Positions 10,043 to 19,810 of a stretch of DNA of 64,000 bases are shown here, in pieces. The stretch is from positions 1 to 64,000 of the forward strand of contig NZ_LSBB01000017.1 in NCBI RefSeq assembly GCF_001584335.1, given 5' to 3'. This DNA comes from Bacillus atrophaeus (lineage in GTDB: Bacteria; Bacillota; Bacilli; Bacillales; Bacillaceae). Under the pieces are notes generated by a model, which was given only the letters and a program-made list of their open reading frames with translations, did no database searches and was not told the DNA's origin. The position numbers and the translations under genes were made by a program. Numbering within the stretch: position 1 is the stretch's first letter; every line of letters begins with the position of its first letter.

Positions 10043-10792
10043 TTACAGCATTGTTAAGATAATCGGTTTGTCTTTCGTAATCACGATCGAATGCTCAACT
10101 TGGGCGACAAGACTTTTGTCAGGTGTCTTAAAGGTCCAGCCGTCTCCGCTCTCAACAATGGTTTCTGCTTTCGTTGAGATAAACGGTTCGAGCGCAATCA
10201 CCGTGCCATTTTTGAAAAGGGCGTTATCAAACGGATCATAATAATTCATGATGTGATTCGGCTCTTCATGCAGGCTTTTGCCGATACCGTGGCCGGTCAG
10301 AGTTTTAATGACGGTGAAGCCTTGAGAACGGGCTTCATGATATACGGCTCTTCCGATCTGGTTTTGGCGCTTGCCCGCTTTGGCCTGCTGGAGCCCTTTT
10401 TGAAAGGCGTCTTCAGCGCATTGGCAAAGCTTATGGAGGCGTTCTTCTCCTTCACCGAGAACAAAGGAAATGCCGGTATCCGAGTAAAAGCCGCCGAATT
10501 CAGCGGAGATATCAATGTTAACCAGATCGCCCGCTTTTAAAATGGTCGATGTGCTCGGAATGCCATGAGCCACTTCGTCATTTACACTGATGCATGTCAC
10601 ACCGGGAAAATCATATTCCTTTTCCGGAGCTGACACGGCCCCATGTTCATCAAGCACCGCTTTACCGATCAGGTCAAGATCTTTTGTGCTCATGCCGGGC
10701 TCTGCTTTTTTCTTCATTTCTTCTCGTGCCAAGGCAACGATTCTGCCGATTTTTTTAAGGCCTTCTAATTCTTGATCGTTTGTTACAATCAT
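10043..10792 (-). CDS. mapB: Methionine aminopeptidase, type I (MapB/YflG)
   Basis: Removes the initiator methionine from nascent proteins; this is the second, non-essential Bacillus paralogue. 249 residues from ATG 10792, which has gcggga at a workable distance; ATG 10798 would touch the SD. The five metal ligands are in the NIDISAEFGGFYSDTG (two Asp), TGHGIG (His), ALEPF (Glu) and QVEHS (Glu) segments. It is divergent from nagP. Confidence 0.94.
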   Translation of the reverse strand: MIVTNDQELEGLKKIGRIVALAREEMKKKAEPGMSTKDLDLIGKAVLDEHGAVSAPEKEYDFPGVTCISVNDEVAHGIPSTSTILKAGDLVNIDISAEFGGFYSDTGISFVLGEGEERLHKLCQCAEDAFQKGLQQAKAGKRQNQIGRAVYHEARSQGFTVIKTLTGHGIGKSLHEEPNHIMNYYDPFDNALFKNGTVIALEPFISTKAETIVESGDGWTFKTPDKSLVAQVEHSIVITKDKPIILTML

Positions 10793-10896
10793 CTTCATTC
10801 CCGCTTTCTTTTTACATAATCTCATTTAAGCTTACCACAACTGGTTCAAAAATAGGAAACACGCCGGCCTGATAAATATGAAAGTGATACAGGAAA

Positions 10897-10920
10897 ATTG
10901 GTATAGATAACTAGTTATCT
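10897..10920. promoter_or_regulatory. NagR (YvoA) operator upstream of nagP
   Basis: attggtatagataactagttatct contains the perfect 16-bp palindrome agataactagttatct (10905-10920). It matches the dre-type sites bound by the GntR-family regulator NagR in front of nagP and nagAB in B. subtilis (ATTGGTATAGA... core). Confidence 0.82.
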
Positions 10921-10964
10921 TATGTGGTATATTTGAAAAAAAGGGTTAGAGGGGGATGGGTGTT

Positions 10965-12326
10965 ATGCTTCAGTTTTTGCAAAAACTCGGGAAATCATTT
11001 ATGCTCCCGATTGCGGTGCTGCCCGCAGTCGGGATTATCCTTGCGATAGGGAGAGAGGATTTGTTTAATATCCCATTTGTGTATCAAGCGGGGTCAGCGG
11101 TTTTTGCTCATTTGCCGCTTGTTTTTGCGATCGGGATAGCTATCGGCATTGCCAAAGACAGCAATGGAGCGGCGGCCTTATCGGGTGCGATATCCTATGT
11201 TATGCTGGATGCCGCGACAAAAGCGATTGATAAAACGAACAACATGGCGGTGTTTGGAGGAATTATCGCTGGTTTAATCGCGGGTTATACGTATAACCGC
11301 TTTAAGGATACGAAGCTGCCGGAATACCTTGGGTTTTTCAGCGGAAGGCGTCTTGTTCCAATTGTAACCGCTATCGTGACGGTTATACTGGCAGGAATAT
11401 TCGGTTTTGTATGGCCTCCGATTCAGTCGGCAATCAATGATTTTGGAGAATGGATGCTTGGACTCGGCGGAATCGGGGCGGGAATATTCGGTGTGTTTAA
11501 CCGGCTGCTGATTCCGGTGGGGCTGCATCATGTGCTGAATAATATTTTCTGGTTCCAGTTTGGTGAGTTTAATGGAGTCACAGGCGATTTGGCGCGATTT
11601 TTTGCCAAGGACCCGACAGCAGGCACATATATGACCGGGTTTTTCCCGATTATGATGTTCGGTCTGCCCGCGGCTTGTTTTGCGATGATTGTAACCGCTA
11701 AGCCTGAAAAACGGAAAGCGACGGCAGGCATGATGATTGGATTAGCGCTGACCGCTTTCATTACGGGAATTACAGAGCCGATTGAATTTTCCTTTATGTT
11801 TTTATCACCGCTGTTATATGTTGTTCATGCCATATTAACGGGATTGTCCTTATTTATCGTAAATGTTCTTGGAATAAGGTCCGGATTTACTTTTTCTGCC
11901 GGAGGCATTGATTATTTGACCAGCTACGGAATAGCGGAAAAACCGCTGCTTCTGCTAGTGGTCGGGTTGTGTTACGCTGTTTTATACTTTGTCGTCTTTT
12001 ATGTGCTGATCAGGGTATTAAACTTGAAAACACCTGGACGGGAAGATGATGATCCGGATGAAGTGCTGGATGAGGACACAGCAAATTCCGTCAATGACAA
12101 CCTCATGCTGAGGGGCCTGGGCGGAAAAACGAATCTTCAAACCATCGACCACTGTGCGACAAGGCTTCGGCTGACTGTCAACAGCACGTCTTTGATAGAT
12201 GAGGCCCTGCTCAAAAAAGCGGGAGCAAAAGGCGTTGTGAAAGCTGGCAGCAACTCGGTGCAAGTTATCATCGGGCCGAATGTGGAATTTGCAGCGGAAG
12301 AATTAAAAGCTGCGGTAAAAGATTGA
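10965..12326 (+). CDS. nagP: N-acetylglucosamine PTS permease EIICB (NagP)
   Basis: Imports and phosphorylates GlcNAc. 453 residues from ATG 10965; ATG 10956 directly abuts the SD tagaggggg and is rejected. The EIIC membrane domain (about 1-370) has the glucose-family GITEPIEFSFMFLSPLLY signature. A charged linker (GREDDDPDEVLDED) leads to the EIIB domain, with phospho-Cys in TIDHCATRLRLTV. No EIIA domain is present, so EIIA must be supplied in trans. Regulation is by the NagR site just upstream. Confidence 0.95.
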   Translation: MLQFLQKLGKSFMLPIAVLPAVGIILAIGREDLFNIPFVYQAGSAVFAHLPLVFAIGIAIGIAKDSNGAAALSGAISYVMLDAATKAIDKTNNMAVFGGIIAGLIAGYTYNRFKDTKLPEYLGFFSGRRLVPIVTAIVTVILAGIFGFVWPPIQSAINDFGEWMLGLGGIGAGIFGVFNRLLIPVGLHHVLNNIFWFQFGEFNGVTGDLARFFAKDPTAGTYMTGFFPIMMFGLPAACFAMIVTAKPEKRKATAGMMIGLALTAFITGITEPIEFSFMFLSPLLYVVHAILTGLSLFIVNVLGIRSGFTFSAGGIDYLTSYGIAEKPLLLLVVGLCYAVLYFVVFYVLIRVLNLKTPGREDDDPDEVLDEDTANSVNDNLMLRGLGGKTNLQTIDHCATRLRLTVNSTSLIDEALLKKAGAKGVVKAGSNSVQVIIGPNVEFAAEELKAAVKD

Positions 12327-12330
12327 TGAA

Positions 12331-12368
12331 ATAAAAAAAGCGGAGAGGGCAGCCTCTCCGCTTTTTTA
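12331..12368. terminator. Bidirectional terminator between nagP and ltaS
   Basis: GCGGAGAGG (12340-12348) pairs with CCTCTCCGC (12353-12361), flanked by A-run and T-run. It overlaps the ltaS stop codon. Confidence 0.93.
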
Positions 12369-14315
12369 TTTATCTTTATCGTCTGATGAAGTTGTTTCAG
12401 ATTCATCATGCTTCGTATAATCATAGTCGGACGGGTTCACTTTTTCGAAACCTTTCGGTGTATAGAAACGCAGCAAATCGCCGTTTATGATTTTATCGGA
12501 CATTTCGAGTTCTTTTTTGACAAGCGAGTCTTCTTTCTTATCGACTTCAGATTCTTCCAGAAGCTCTCCGGTCTTTGTATCATAATATTTACCGGATATT
12601 TTCGTGTACTTAGGAGAAATAAAGTCCCCGTTTCGGAACGGAATCACTTCGCGGTGCTCTTTCGATAAGATATCAGAGCCTGACATTAGATAATCCTTCG
12701 TATCCACTCCGAGTAAATGAAGAACAGTCGGAGCCACATCGACATCACCGGCGTATTTATGAACTTTCTCACCTTTTACGCCCGCAGCGTGAATAAATAA
12801 TGGAACCCGCTGAAGCTGAGCATTATCATAATCGGTGATTTCGTCTTTGCCGAGTACTTTTGCCATTGCTGTATTGTGGTTTTCAGAGATGCCGTAATGG
12901 TCTCCGTACATCACAATAATGGATTTATCGTACAGACCGTCTTTTTTCAGATCATTAAAGAACTGCTCAATCGACTGGTCAAGGTAATTCGCGGACTGGA
13001 AGTAATTGTTGACGACAGAATCGCCAAAGTCTCCGGCCGGGAAGTCTGTATCCTCTTTATCCATTCCGAATGGGAAGTGGTTGGACAGCGTAATGAACTT
13101 CGTATAGAACGGTTCTTGTAAGCTTTCCAAAAGCGGCATGGATTCTTTGAAATACGGTTTATCTTTCATACCGTAGTTTTTAATGTTTTCTTCACTCATG
13201 TCATAGTAAGCGGAATCGAAAAACTTATCAATGCCTTCCGCTTTGTACATTTCATTCCGGTTCCAGAAGGTTTGCGTATTGCCATGGAAAGCTGCAGACG
13301 TGTAGTCTTGAGATTTCAGAATGGCAGGAACCGATTGAAGCGTGTTTTGCGCTTTGTTTACAAATACCGATCCTTGAGACAATGGATACAGAGAGTTTTC
13401 CATCATAAACTCTGCATCAGAGGTTTTGCCTTGTCCCGTTTGGTGGAAAAAGTTATCAAAGTAGAACGTTTCGTTATCGTGTGCCAGTTTGTTTAAAAAC
13501 GGCGTGACTTCCTTGCCGTTAATTTTGTAGTCAATGATAAATGACTGCAGCGATTCTAAAGAAACGTAAATCACATTTTTGCCTTCCGCTTTGCCGAAGT
13601 ACACATTATTCGGCACGTCGTAGTTGGCTTTCATATAGTTTTCAACGTCCGTTACATCGCTTGAATCCGCAAGTACACGCTGGCTGTTTGATTTCACATT
13701 TTGCACGGCGTCATAAATCGTAAAGTTATAGGTTCCCAGATATTTGACGAGATAGTTGCGGTCGAATGATCTTGTCAGCAATTCAGGACGGTCCGATTCA
13801 GCCACGGCAAGGTTGATTAAGAAAACCAGCACGGCAGAGGCAAGGACAATGCGGAAAGATTTTTTATTCGACGTTGTTTCGGCAGGCTTATTGATCTTGA
13901 GGGCCAAAATAATCAAAATGACCGTATCAATAAAATAGAAAACGTCAGTCGGGCTCATCAGCGAAAAGGCGCTGTCTCCAAGCTGCCCTCCGTTTGTTTT
14001 AGCCTGCATAATAACGGGAATGGTAATAAAATCATTAAAGAATCTGTAATACACAATGTTTGCGTACAGTAAAAAAGACATTAAAAAATGAATCACTATA
14101 ATGGCTGTCTGCTGTAATCTTTTCTTGAATAAGAGTCCAAATCCAAGAAAGAACAGGCTGGAGCTGAGCGGATTCACAAAAAGCAATATTTTTTGGATCA
14201 TGTTGTCAATTCCCAAATTAAAGTTCAGAACATAAGCGACATACGTTTTGATCCATAAGAGGACGGCGGCAACCAAGAAGAAGGCCAGTCCTTTTTCTTT
14301 TATAAATTTTTTCAT
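12366..14315 (-). CDS. ltaS: Lipoteichoic acid synthase LtaS
   Basis: Polymerises glycerol phosphate from phosphatidylglycerol onto a glycolipid anchor outside the membrane. 649 residues. Five N-terminal helices (about 10-30, 42-62, 68-90, 122-140, 156-173) are followed by an extracellular sulfatase/alkaline-phosphatase-fold domain. The catalytic threonine is T298 in GQGKTSDAEF. Metal ligands include E254 in SLESLQSF and the YGDHYG motif. The length and hydrophilic Ser/Asp/Lys tail match LtaS (YflE) rather than its shorter paralogues. Confidence 0.95.
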   Translation of the reverse strand: MKKFIKEKGLAFFLVAAVLLWIKTYVAYVLNFNLGIDNMIQKILLFVNPLSSSLFFLGFGLLFKKRLQQTAIIVIHFLMSFLLYANIVYYRFFNDFITIPVIMQAKTNGGQLGDSAFSLMSPTDVFYFIDTVILIILALKINKPAETTSNKKSFRIVLASAVLVFLINLAVAESDRPELLTRSFDRNYLVKYLGTYNFTIYDAVQNVKSNSQRVLADSSDVTDVENYMKANYDVPNNVYFGKAEGKNVIYVSLESLQSFIIDYKINGKEVTPFLNKLAHDNETFYFDNFFHQTGQGKTSDAEFMMENSLYPLSQGSVFVNKAQNTLQSVPAILKSQDYTSAAFHGNTQTFWNRNEMYKAEGIDKFFDSAYYDMSEENIKNYGMKDKPYFKESMPLLESLQEPFYTKFITLSNHFPFGMDKEDTDFPAGDFGDSVVNNYFQSANYLDQSIEQFFNDLKKDGLYDKSIIVMYGDHYGISENHNTAMAKVLGKDEITDYDNAQLQRVPLFIHAAGVKGEKVHKYAGDVDVAPTVLHLLGVDTKDYLMSGSDILSKEHREVIPFRNGDFISPKYTKISGKYYDTKTGELLEESEVDKKEDSLVKKELEMSDKIINGDLLRFYTPKGFEKVNPSDYDYTKHDESETTSSDDKDK

Positions 14316-14576
14316 TGTTACACTCCTTTTTCCCGATCACAGTTCAAGGCGGAACGATAGAAAAAACGAACGTAATTAAATATACCATGAATCCGGCGAT
14401 TAGAAAAGTGAAAAACGGTTTATGGGTAAAGTGCCGAAAAACACTGTCGAATCAACGGTTATCATAGGTTTTTCCGGCTTTTTTGCGATGTTGTTTATTT
14501 GTAAATATGGATGGATATGGGTCGGTATGCACGCATATGGTAAAATAGAAACAATAAATGAAAAAGGAGCGGGATC

Positions 14577-14951
14577 ATGGATTTTGCGCAAATTGTGGCT
14601 GAGGATAAAATCAAACGCGCCATTCAAGAAGGAGAATTTCAAAACCTGCCGGGGATGGGAAAGCCGCTTCCAAAGGATGACGCAGCCCACTTGCCGGAAT
14701 CGCTCAGAATGGGATACCGCATCTTGAAAAATGCCGGAATGGCAGAAGACGAGGGCGCGCTCAAAAAAGAGCTGATGACCATTAACCAGTTGATAGCCAA
14801 ATGCTATGACGAAGAAGAGCGAAAGCATTTAATCAGAACGAAAACGGAAAAACAGCTCAGGCTCGACAAGCTGATCAGCAAAAAAGACATGTTTGCCAAG
14901 CCGGCTTCTGCCTTTTATAAAAGCAAGGTGGATGACAAGCTGGGACGATAG
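14577..14951 (+). CDS. yflB: DUF1992 (DnaJ homologue C28-type) protein YflB
   Basis: 124 residues, SD aaaaaggagcggg. The conserved opening MDFAQIVAEDKIKRAIQEGE and FQNLPGMGKPLPKDD are diagnostic of the DUF1992 family, which is homologous to part of eukaryotic DNAJC28 but has no J domain. Basic helical C-terminus. No experimental role known to me. Confidence 0.88.
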   Translation: MDFAQIVAEDKIKRAIQEGEFQNLPGMGKPLPKDDAAHLPESLRMGYRILKNAGMAEDEGALKKELMTINQLIAKCYDEEERKHLIRTKTEKQLRLDKLISKKDMFAKPASAFYKSKVDDKLGR

Positions 14952-15041
14952 TCATTTCAATCCGTTCCTAAAAAACGCCAAACAACGTTTACTTTCTTCC
15001 TATTGTGGTAATGACCCATAAATGAAAAAAAGGGTGATGGG

Positions 15042-16442
15042 ATGGATCAGTTATTGCAATGGGTGGAAAGTGTATCTGACTGGATGTGGGGTCCTCCTCT
15101 GATTATATTGCTGACGGGGACAGGACTGTATTTTACGATTTTATTGAAATTTTTTCAGTTTCGTTATCCGTTATATATTTTCAAACAAACGATCGGCAGT
15201 GTAGGAAAAGAGCCGAAGGGAGAGGGGACGGTCACGCCGCTGCAGGCATTGACGTCGGCTCTAAGCTCGACTATCGGGGCCGCTAATATTGTCGGTGTGC
15301 CGGCAGCCATTATGTTCGGCGGACCGGGAGCAGTCTTTTGGATGTGGCTGATCGCGCTGTTTGCCATGGCGATTAAGTTTTCGGAAAGCGTGCTTGCCGT
15401 TCATTACAGAGAAAAAAATGAACAGGGCGAATTTGTCGGGGGACCGATGTATTACATAACAAAAGGGTTAAAGATGAAATGGCTTGGCGTCTTCTTTTCA
15501 GTTGCACTTATTGTGGAGTTGATTCCAAGCATTATGGTACAGGGGAATTCCGTTTCTTCATCGCTTGCCTTAACCTTTTCCTTCAATGAATGGGCTGTAG
15601 GCATTGTCATGGCTGTTATTGTTGGATTTGTCGTGCTTGGCGGGATTACAAGAATCGGGAAAGTGACGGAGTGGTTCGTTCCGCTGATGGCTGGAATTTA
15701 CATAGGAGCGGGCGTATGGATTATGGTAACGAACGGCTCGAGTATTCCTGCATTTTTTTCACTGGTATTTTCTGACGCGTTTCAGCCTTCTGCCGCTGTC
15801 GGCGGTTTTGGCGGCGCCGCATTGGCGGAAACGATCCGCTGGGGTTTCGCCCGGGGGCTTTATTCCAACGAAGCGGGAATGGGAACAGCTCCGATTGCCC
15901 ACGCCGCGGCGATGACCGATCATCCTGTCAGACAGGGTTTCTGGTCGATTATCGGAATTGTCATTGATACACTGATCATTTGTACGGTGACAGCGTTTGT
16001 CGTGGTGTCGTCAGGGGTATGGACGAAAGAGAATGCAGCGTCTGATCCTTCTTCTTTGACAGCAGCAGCCTTTGAACATTATTTCGGCGCTTTTGGCGGG
16101 TATTTGGTTGCCGTATCTCTTGTATTCTTTGTGGTCTCAACAATATTGGTTGTGATTTTTTACGGAGCCAAACAGGCAGAATTTTTATTCGGCTTAAAAG
16201 CAGGCCCCGTGATGAAGGCTGTTTATTTAGCAGCCATCATTGTGGGTGCAGTCGGCGGCGCGAAGCTGATTTGGGGTTTTCTTGATCTTGCGCTGTGCGG
16301 CATTCTTCTGCCTAATATTATCGCGTTGCTTCTATTAAGTAGGAAAGTCCGCGCCTTATTTGACGAATTCTTTCAATCCGAACAGTTTTATTTACGGGAT
16401 ATAAAAAAAACAAAATCATCTGAGAAAGTCGTAAAGTCCTGA
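15042..16442 (+). CDS. yflA: Sodium/amino-acid (alanine/glycine) symporter YflA
   Basis: AgcS-family Na+-coupled transporter, 466 residues with about 11 helices. Signatures are TPLQALTSALSSTIGAANIV (about 64-83) and RWGFARGLYSNEAGMGTAPI (about 265-284). SD aaaagggtgatggg. Probably imports alanine or glycine, but the substrate of YflA itself is unproven. Ends in a terminator, so it is monocistronic. Confidence 0.9.
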   Translation: MDQLLQWVESVSDWMWGPPLIILLTGTGLYFTILLKFFQFRYPLYIFKQTIGSVGKEPKGEGTVTPLQALTSALSSTIGAANIVGVPAAIMFGGPGAVFWMWLIALFAMAIKFSESVLAVHYREKNEQGEFVGGPMYYITKGLKMKWLGVFFSVALIVELIPSIMVQGNSVSSSLALTFSFNEWAVGIVMAVIVGFVVLGGITRIGKVTEWFVPLMAGIYIGAGVWIMVTNGSSIPAFFSLVFSDAFQPSAAVGGFGGAALAETIRWGFARGLYSNEAGMGTAPIAHAAAMTDHPVRQGFWSIIGIVIDTLIICTVTAFVVVSSGVWTKENAASDPSSLTAAAFEHYFGAFGGYLVAVSLVFFVVSTILVVIFYGAKQAEFLFGLKAGPVMKAVYLAAIIVGAVGGAKLIWGFLDLALCGILLPNIIALLLLSRKVRALFDEFFQSEQFYLRDIKKTKSSEKVVKS

Positions 16443-16459
16443 TATTCAGGGCTTTTTTT
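16434..16459 (+). terminator. Terminator of yflA
   Basis: AAGTCCTGA (16434-16442) pairs with TCAGGGCTT (16446-16454; one G-T pair), followed by T-run. It includes the yflA stop codon. Confidence 0.88.
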
Positions 16460-16513
16460 GTGTGTAAAGGTCTTTTGGCACGATTCTGGTATGAAAGCGC
16501 TATAAAAAGTTGT

Positions 16514-16565
16514 TGACTACATGTATATACAAGAATACAATAGATTCATAACATGTATATACAAG
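16514..16565 (+). promoter_or_regulatory. treP promoter with two TreR operators
   Basis: -35 TTGACT (16514-16519) and -10 TACAAT (16536-16541) are 16 bases apart. The 15-base motif acatgtatatacaag occurs twice exactly, at 16519-16533 (inside the promoter spacer) and 16551-16565 (just downstream). This matches the tandem TreR operator arrangement, in which repression is relieved by trehalose-6-phosphate. Confidence 0.85.
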
Positions 16566-16579
16566 TTTATCAATAGAAA

Positions 16580-16593
16580 TGAAAACGGTTACG
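16580..16593 (+). promoter_or_regulatory. cre box (CcpA) in the treP leader
   Basis: tgaaaacggttacg matches TGWAANCGNTNWCA at 13 of 14 positions and lies 11 bases before the treP start, overlapping the region of its ribosome site. This agrees with catabolite repression of the tre operon. Confidence 0.75.
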
Positions 16594-16604
16594 GAGGGGT
16601 TGGC

Positions 16605-18017
16605 ATGGGTGAGCTTACTAGATCTGTACAGCAGATTGTCGATGCTGTCGGCGGAAGAGAAAATATAGCAGCGGCGACTCATTGTGTTACACGTTTACGG
16701 TTTGCGTTACTGGATGATAGCAAGGTTGATCAAGAGGTGCTTGATCAAATTGATGTGGTAAAGGGATCTTTTTCAACAAACGGCCAGTTTCAGGTGGTCA
16801 TCGGCCAGGGAACAGTCAATAAAGTATATGCGGAACTGGTGAAGGAAACGGGAATCGGTGAGTCGTCAAAGGATGAGGTAAAGAAAGCTTCAGAAAAAAA
16901 CATGAATCCTTTGCAGCGTGCTGTGAAAACGCTTGCTGATATTTTTATCCCGATTTTGCCTGCGATTGTTACAGCGGGTTTGCTAATGGGGATTAACAAC
17001 ATTTTAACCGCTCAGGGCATTTTCTTCAGCTCCAAATCAATTGTTCAAGTCTATCCGCAGTGGGCGGACCTAGCAAATATGATCAACTTGATTGCGGGAA
17101 CGGCCTTTACCTTTCTGCCTGCTTTAATCGGCTGGTCGGCGGTGAAGCGATTTGGGGGAAATCCTCTGCTCGGTATTGTGCTTGGCGTAATGCTTGTACA
17201 TCCGGATTTGTTAAACGCGTGGGGCTACGGTGCGGCAGAGCAAAGCGGCGAGATTCCGGTCTGGAATTTATTCGGCCTAGAGGTGCAAAAGGTCGGCTAT
17301 CAAGGCCAAGTGCTTCCGATCCTGCTTGCGTCCTATTTATTGGCGAAGCTGGAGCTGTTTTTAACAAAACGCACGCCTGAGGGCATACAGCTATTGGTGG
17401 TAGCGCCGATCACTCTGCTTGTCATCGGATTTGCTTCCTTTATCATTATTGGACCGATTACTTTTGCGATCGGCAACGTATTGACATCAGGACTCATTGC
17501 GATTTTCGGATCATTCTCCGCGCTTGGCGGTCTGTTGTATGGCGGGTTATACTCGGCTCTTGTTATTACAGGAATGCATCACACGTTCTTAGCAGTCGAT
17601 CTTCAGCTGATCGGTTCCAAGCTCGGCGGCACGTTCTTATGGCCGATGCTTGCGCTTTCGAATATCGCACAAGGCTCAGCTGCGTTAGCGATGATGTTTA
17701 TCGTAAAGGATGAGAAACAAAAAGGACTTTCTTTAACCTCGGGAATTTCTGCCTATCTCGGCATTACGGAGCCGGCGATATTCGGGGTGAACCTCCGTTA
17801 CAGATTTCCGTTTATCATCGCCATGATCAGCTCAGGGCTGGCCGGCATGTACATTTCTACACAAGGTGTATTGGCAAGTTCAGTCGGCGTCGGCGGCGTG
17901 CCGGGGATCTTCTCCATCATGAGCCAGTACTGGGGCGCGTTTGCGATCGGAATGGCGATTGTGCTGATCGTGCCGTTTGCGGGCACATACGCCTACGCAA
18001 GATTGAAGCGAAAATAA
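16605..18017 (+). CDS. treP: Trehalose PTS permease EIIBC (TreP)
   Basis: Imports trehalose as trehalose-6-phosphate. 470 residues from ATG 16605, with SD acggaggggttg; the open frame upstream lacks a ribosome site. The N-terminal EIIB domain (about 1-90) has the phospho-Cys in THCVTRLRFALLD. EIIC (about 105-470) has the GITEPAIFGVNLRYRFPF sucrose/beta-glucoside-class motif. It lacks EIIA. First gene of treP-treA-treR. Confidence 0.96.
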   Translation: MGELTRSVQQIVDAVGGRENIAAATHCVTRLRFALLDDSKVDQEVLDQIDVVKGSFSTNGQFQVVIGQGTVNKVYAELVKETGIGESSKDEVKKASEKNMNPLQRAVKTLADIFIPILPAIVTAGLLMGINNILTAQGIFFSSKSIVQVYPQWADLANMINLIAGTAFTFLPALIGWSAVKRFGGNPLLGIVLGVMLVHPDLLNAWGYGAAEQSGEIPVWNLFGLEVQKVGYQGQVLPILLASYLLAKLELFLTKRTPEGIQLLVVAPITLLVIGFASFIIIGPITFAIGNVLTSGLIAIFGSFSALGGLLYGGLYSALVITGMHHTFLAVDLQLIGSKLGGTFLWPMLALSNIAQGSAALAMMFIVKDEKQKGLSLTSGISAYLGITEPAIFGVNLRYRFPFIIAMISSGLAGMYISTQGVLASSVGVGGVPGIFSIMSQYWGAFAIGMAIVLIVPFAGTYAYARLKRK

Positions 18018-18095
18018 TAATAGAACGGGAGCGGGACGCATATACAGCAGTCCCTTTTCCCCTTTCAATAGAAAAAAATAGTGGTGGTGCTGAAT

Positions 18096-19790
18096 ATGAA
18101 AACAACGCAACGGCCATGGTGGAAAAAAGCCGTGGTTTATCAAATTTATCCGAAAAGCTTTAACGATACGACAGGAAACGGCATTGGCGATTTGAATGGT
18201 GTGATAGAAAAGCTTGATTATTTGAAGGAGCTTTCTGTTGATGTCATATGGCTGACGCCTGTTTATGACTCTCCGCAGTATGATAACGGCTATGATATAA
18301 GGGATTATTACAGCATTTATAAGGACTACGGTACAATGGAAGATTTTGAACGCTTATTAGATGAAGCGCACAATAGAGGCATCAAGGTTGTGATGGATCT
18401 TGTTGTGAACCATACCTCAGTTGAGCATCAATGGTTTAAGGACGCCGCTTCTTCAAAGGATTCTCCGTACCGTAATTTTTATATTTGGAAGGACCCGAGG
18501 GAAGACGGCTCGGCTCCGACTAATTGGGAATCGAAATTCGGGGGCTCCGCATGGAAATTTGACGCTTTTAGCGGGCAGTATTATTTGCACTTGTTTGATG
18601 TGACGCAGGCTGACCTGAACTGGGAAAATGAAGAAGTCAGAAAGCATGTATATGACATGATGCATTTTTGGTTTCAAAAGGGCATTGACGGCTTTCGGCT
18701 CGATGTCATCAATTTGATTTCCAAAGATCGGCGTTTTCCTGATGCAGAGGACGGTAGCGATGGGCGTTCGTTTTACACTGACGGACCTCGGGCGCACGAA
18801 TATCTTCATGAAATGAACATAGAAGTGTTTTCCCATTATGACAGCATGACCGTCGGGGAGATGTCTTCTACATCGGTTGATCATTGCGTCCGGTATACAA
18901 ATCCGGCAAGCAAAGAGCTTGATATGACATTCAACTTTCACCATTTAAAAGTAGACTATCCGAATGGAGAAAAATGGGCGCTGGCTCCGTTTGATTTTCT
19001 GAAATTGAAGGAGATTTTGTCGGCTTGGCAGACGGAAATGCATGCCGGCGGAGGCTGGAACGCTTTGTTTTGGTGTAATCACGACCAGCCGCGAATTGTC
19101 TCCAGATACGGAGATGACGGAATGTATCGGGAAAAGTCAGCAAAAATGCTGGCAACCGCGATTCATATGATGCAGGGCACTCCGTACATTTATCAAGGTG
19201 AGGAATTTGGCATGACCAATCCGAAGTTTCAGCAAATAAGCTCTTACCGGGATGTGGAATCGCTGAATATGTACCGTCTTATGAAGAAAAATGGTGTGGC
19301 GGAAGAGGAGATTCTGGCAATACTGAGAGAGAAATCCCGTGATAATTCCAGAACCCCTGTGCAGTGGAACAGCGAGGCGAATGCGGGTTTTACAACCGGG
19401 ACGCCATGGATACCGGTTGCAGACAATTACCGGGAGATCAACGCCGAAGCCGCGCGCAAGGACAAAAACTCGATTTTTCACCATTACAAAAAACTGATCC
19501 AGATCAGAAAAGAATATGATATTGTCACCGATGGGAAGTACGAACTGATTGACAAAGATGATCCGAACATTTTTGCGTATGTAAGGCACGGTGAGAATGA
19601 AAAATTGCTCGTCATCAATAACTTTTATGGCACGGAGGCGGTTTTTACACGTCCTGAGCAGTTTGAGCTTGAACAATGGACGTATATGGTGCTTCTCACA
19701 AACGACGAAGAAGTGAGGGAAGGATGCCCGAAACAGCTTACGCTCCGCCCATATGAATCCATCGTTTATCATCTGACAAAACCGTGCTAA
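18096..19790 (+). CDS. treA: Trehalose-6-phosphate hydrolase TreA
   Basis: Cytoplasmic GH13 enzyme that splits trehalose-6-phosphate to glucose and glucose-6-phosphate. 564 residues from ATG 18096; an in-frame GTG at 18081 overlaps the SD gtggtggtg and is rejected. GH13 regions are present: DLVVNHTS, GFRLDVINL (nucleophile Asp), VGEMSS (acid Glu) and NHDQPR. C-terminal beta domain from about 490. It lies 78 bases after treP. Confidence 0.96.
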   Translation: MKTTQRPWWKKAVVYQIYPKSFNDTTGNGIGDLNGVIEKLDYLKELSVDVIWLTPVYDSPQYDNGYDIRDYYSIYKDYGTMEDFERLLDEAHNRGIKVVMDLVVNHTSVEHQWFKDAASSKDSPYRNFYIWKDPREDGSAPTNWESKFGGSAWKFDAFSGQYYLHLFDVTQADLNWENEEVRKHVYDMMHFWFQKGIDGFRLDVINLISKDRRFPDAEDGSDGRSFYTDGPRAHEYLHEMNIEVFSHYDSMTVGEMSSTSVDHCVRYTNPASKELDMTFNFHHLKVDYPNGEKWALAPFDFLKLKEILSAWQTEMHAGGGWNALFWCNHDQPRIVSRYGDDGMYREKSAKMLATAIHMMQGTPYIYQGEEFGMTNPKFQQISSYRDVESLNMYRLMKKNGVAEEEILAILREKSRDNSRTPVQWNSEANAGFTTGTPWIPVADNYREINAEAARKDKNSIFHHYKKLIQIRKEYDIVTDGKYELIDKDDPNIFAYVRHGENEKLLVINNFYGTEAVFTRPEQFELEQWTYMVLLTNDEEVREGCPKQLTLRPYESIVYHLTKPC

Positions 19791-19810
19791 ACTATTCTGG
19801 GTGGTAATAA